From Pseudophaeobacter flagellatus (lineage in GTDB: Bacteria; Pseudomonadota; Alphaproteobacteria; Rhodobacterales; Rhodobacteraceae): a stretch of 64,000 nt of DNA. Both the position numbers and the translations under genes were made by a program. Shown here one piece after another: positions 63,433-64,000 of this stretch; the first letter of the stretch is position 1; the number at the start of each line of letters is the position of its first letter. A model generated the notes under the pieces. That model was given only the letters and a program-made list of their open reading frames with translations, made no database searches and was not told the DNA's origin. The stretch spans positions 124,001 to 188,000 of the forward strand of contig NZ_JAJQRG010000006.1 of assembly GCF_021228235.1 (NCBI RefSeq), in the 5' to 3' direction.

Positions 63433-64000
63433 TTACATGTTGCACTCGGATGCGTAGGCATCCGCGTGATTAGTCAGACCGGTGGCGATGATCTTGTTGG
63501 TAAAGACATCGCCTTCCTGGATCACTTCGCGCACATAGATGTTTTGCACCGGGTGATGATTGTTGCCAAACTTGAAGTCACCACGCACGGAGTCAAATTC
63601 AGCCGCTTCCAGGGCTGCCCGGAAAGCATCCTGATCCGAAACATCAGCCTTGTCCAAGGCGCTCAAGATCAGATTGGCGGTGTCAAAGCCCTGACTTGCA
63701 TAGAGCGAGGGAAGGCGGCCGTATTTCGCCTGGAAGTCGGCAACAAAGGCCACATTGGCCGCATTGTCGATATCCTTGTTCCACTGCGAGGTATTCTTGA
63801 TCCCCAGCGCGGCTGCACCAACTGCCTGCAGGATGCCTTGATCAAAGCTGAAGGCCGGGCCAACAACCGGCAGGTCCACACCGCTGTCAGCATATTGCTT
63901 GAGGAAGGAAATCCCCATGCCACCGGGCAGGAAGAAATAGACCGAGTCAGCACCCGATGCCCGGATCTGCGCGATCTCAGCCGCATAGTCGGTCTGGCCC
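63433..64000 (-). CDS. Liv-type substrate-binding protein, C-terminal fragment (5' end outside window)
   Basis: The frame is open to the window edge and ends at TAA 63433-63435, giving about 189 residues. GQTDYAAEIAQIRASGADSV, FFLPGGMGISFLKQYADSGV and FDTANLILSALDKADVSD match the second lobe of periplasmic LivK/amide-type binding proteins, ending in NKIIATGLTNHADAYASEC. Truncation is by the window end. Substrate (leucine-type, amide or aromatic) cannot be told. Confidence 0.88.
   Translation of the reverse strand, partial: GQTDYAAEIAQIRASGADSVYFFLPGGMGISFLKQYADSGVDLPVVGPAFSFDQGILQAVGAAALGIKNTSQWNKDIDNAANVAFVADFQAKYGRLPSLYASQGFDTANLILSALDKADVSDQDAFRAALEAAEFDSVRGDFKFGNNHHPVQNIYVREVIQEGDVFTNKIIATGLTNHADAYASECNM

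Overview
The window looks like a chromosomal segment of a Rhodobacteraceae (Roseobacter-group) alphaproteobacterium. The evidence is high G+C, a clade I Tat-type nosRZDFYLX operon, a PaaZ/PaaG/PaaI/PaaK phenylacetate block flanked by TetR- and PaaX-type regulators, and a BMP-family nucleoside importer. Assignments rest on motifs, gene order and recalled family features; no database search was run.

Region 1 (about 1-32,090) is a hypoxia, energy-stress and dormancy island. In order it holds the end of PEP synthase, a phasin-like protein, an SPW membrane protein, a universal-stress-protein (USP) remnant, a phosphoribosyltransferase, a nine-gene N-type ATPase operon (atpDCQRBEFAG), a cytochrome c, an oleate-hydratase-like flavoenzyme, a small HTH-like protein, an FtsH protease, remnants of a phosphotransferase and a PRPP synthetase, a DUF2267 protein, a CBS-pair protein, a hibernation factor with an extra C-terminal domain, two CRP/FNR regulators, a host-attachment-family protein, Hsp20, a zinc-finger protein, a small protein with an in-frame amber codon, a giant cyclic beta-1,2-glucan synthase, a tandem USP and a triple-BON protein. 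FNR-like 14-bp boxes (TTGAY-N4-RTCAA type) lie about 54-66 nt before most first genes of transcription units (79-89 nt in two cases). This spacing suits FNR class II promoters with short leaders. Both regulators carry the E-x2-SR recognition helix expected to read TTGAT-type half-sites, and one has four FNR-like cysteines. The island also contains five decayed or interrupted genes and ends at a probable transposase remnant.

Region 2 (about 32,100-38,400) is phenylacetate catabolism: a TetR regulator, paaK, paaI and paaG leftward and paaZ rightward from a shared promoter with a palindromic operator candidate, then a PaaX-family regulator. The ring epoxidase and thiolase genes are not here. Region 3 (about 38,400-43,100) holds an alpha/beta hydrolase, an elongator tRNA-Met, a LysR regulator divergent from a glutathione S-transferase, a PNPOx-like flavoprotein and a DUF1348 protein.

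Region 4 (43,126-52,208) is nitrous oxide reduction: an FNR-type box, a Cys-rich small membrane or exported protein, then nosR-Z-D-F-Y-L-X with overlapping or nearly abutting genes. Region 5 (52,474-58,324) is a BMP/ATPase/two-permease nucleoside or purine importer ending in a cytosine-deaminase-like amidohydrolase. A MATE exporter follows, converging on a branched-chain amino-acid-type ABC transporter (livFGMHK) whose binding protein runs off the window end.

Taken together, regions 1 and 4 suggest a cell adapted to oxygen loss. It respires N2O, stores and remodels carbon and lipid, hibernates ribosomes, protects proteins and membranes, and expresses an extra rotary ATPase of the N-type under an FNR-family programme.
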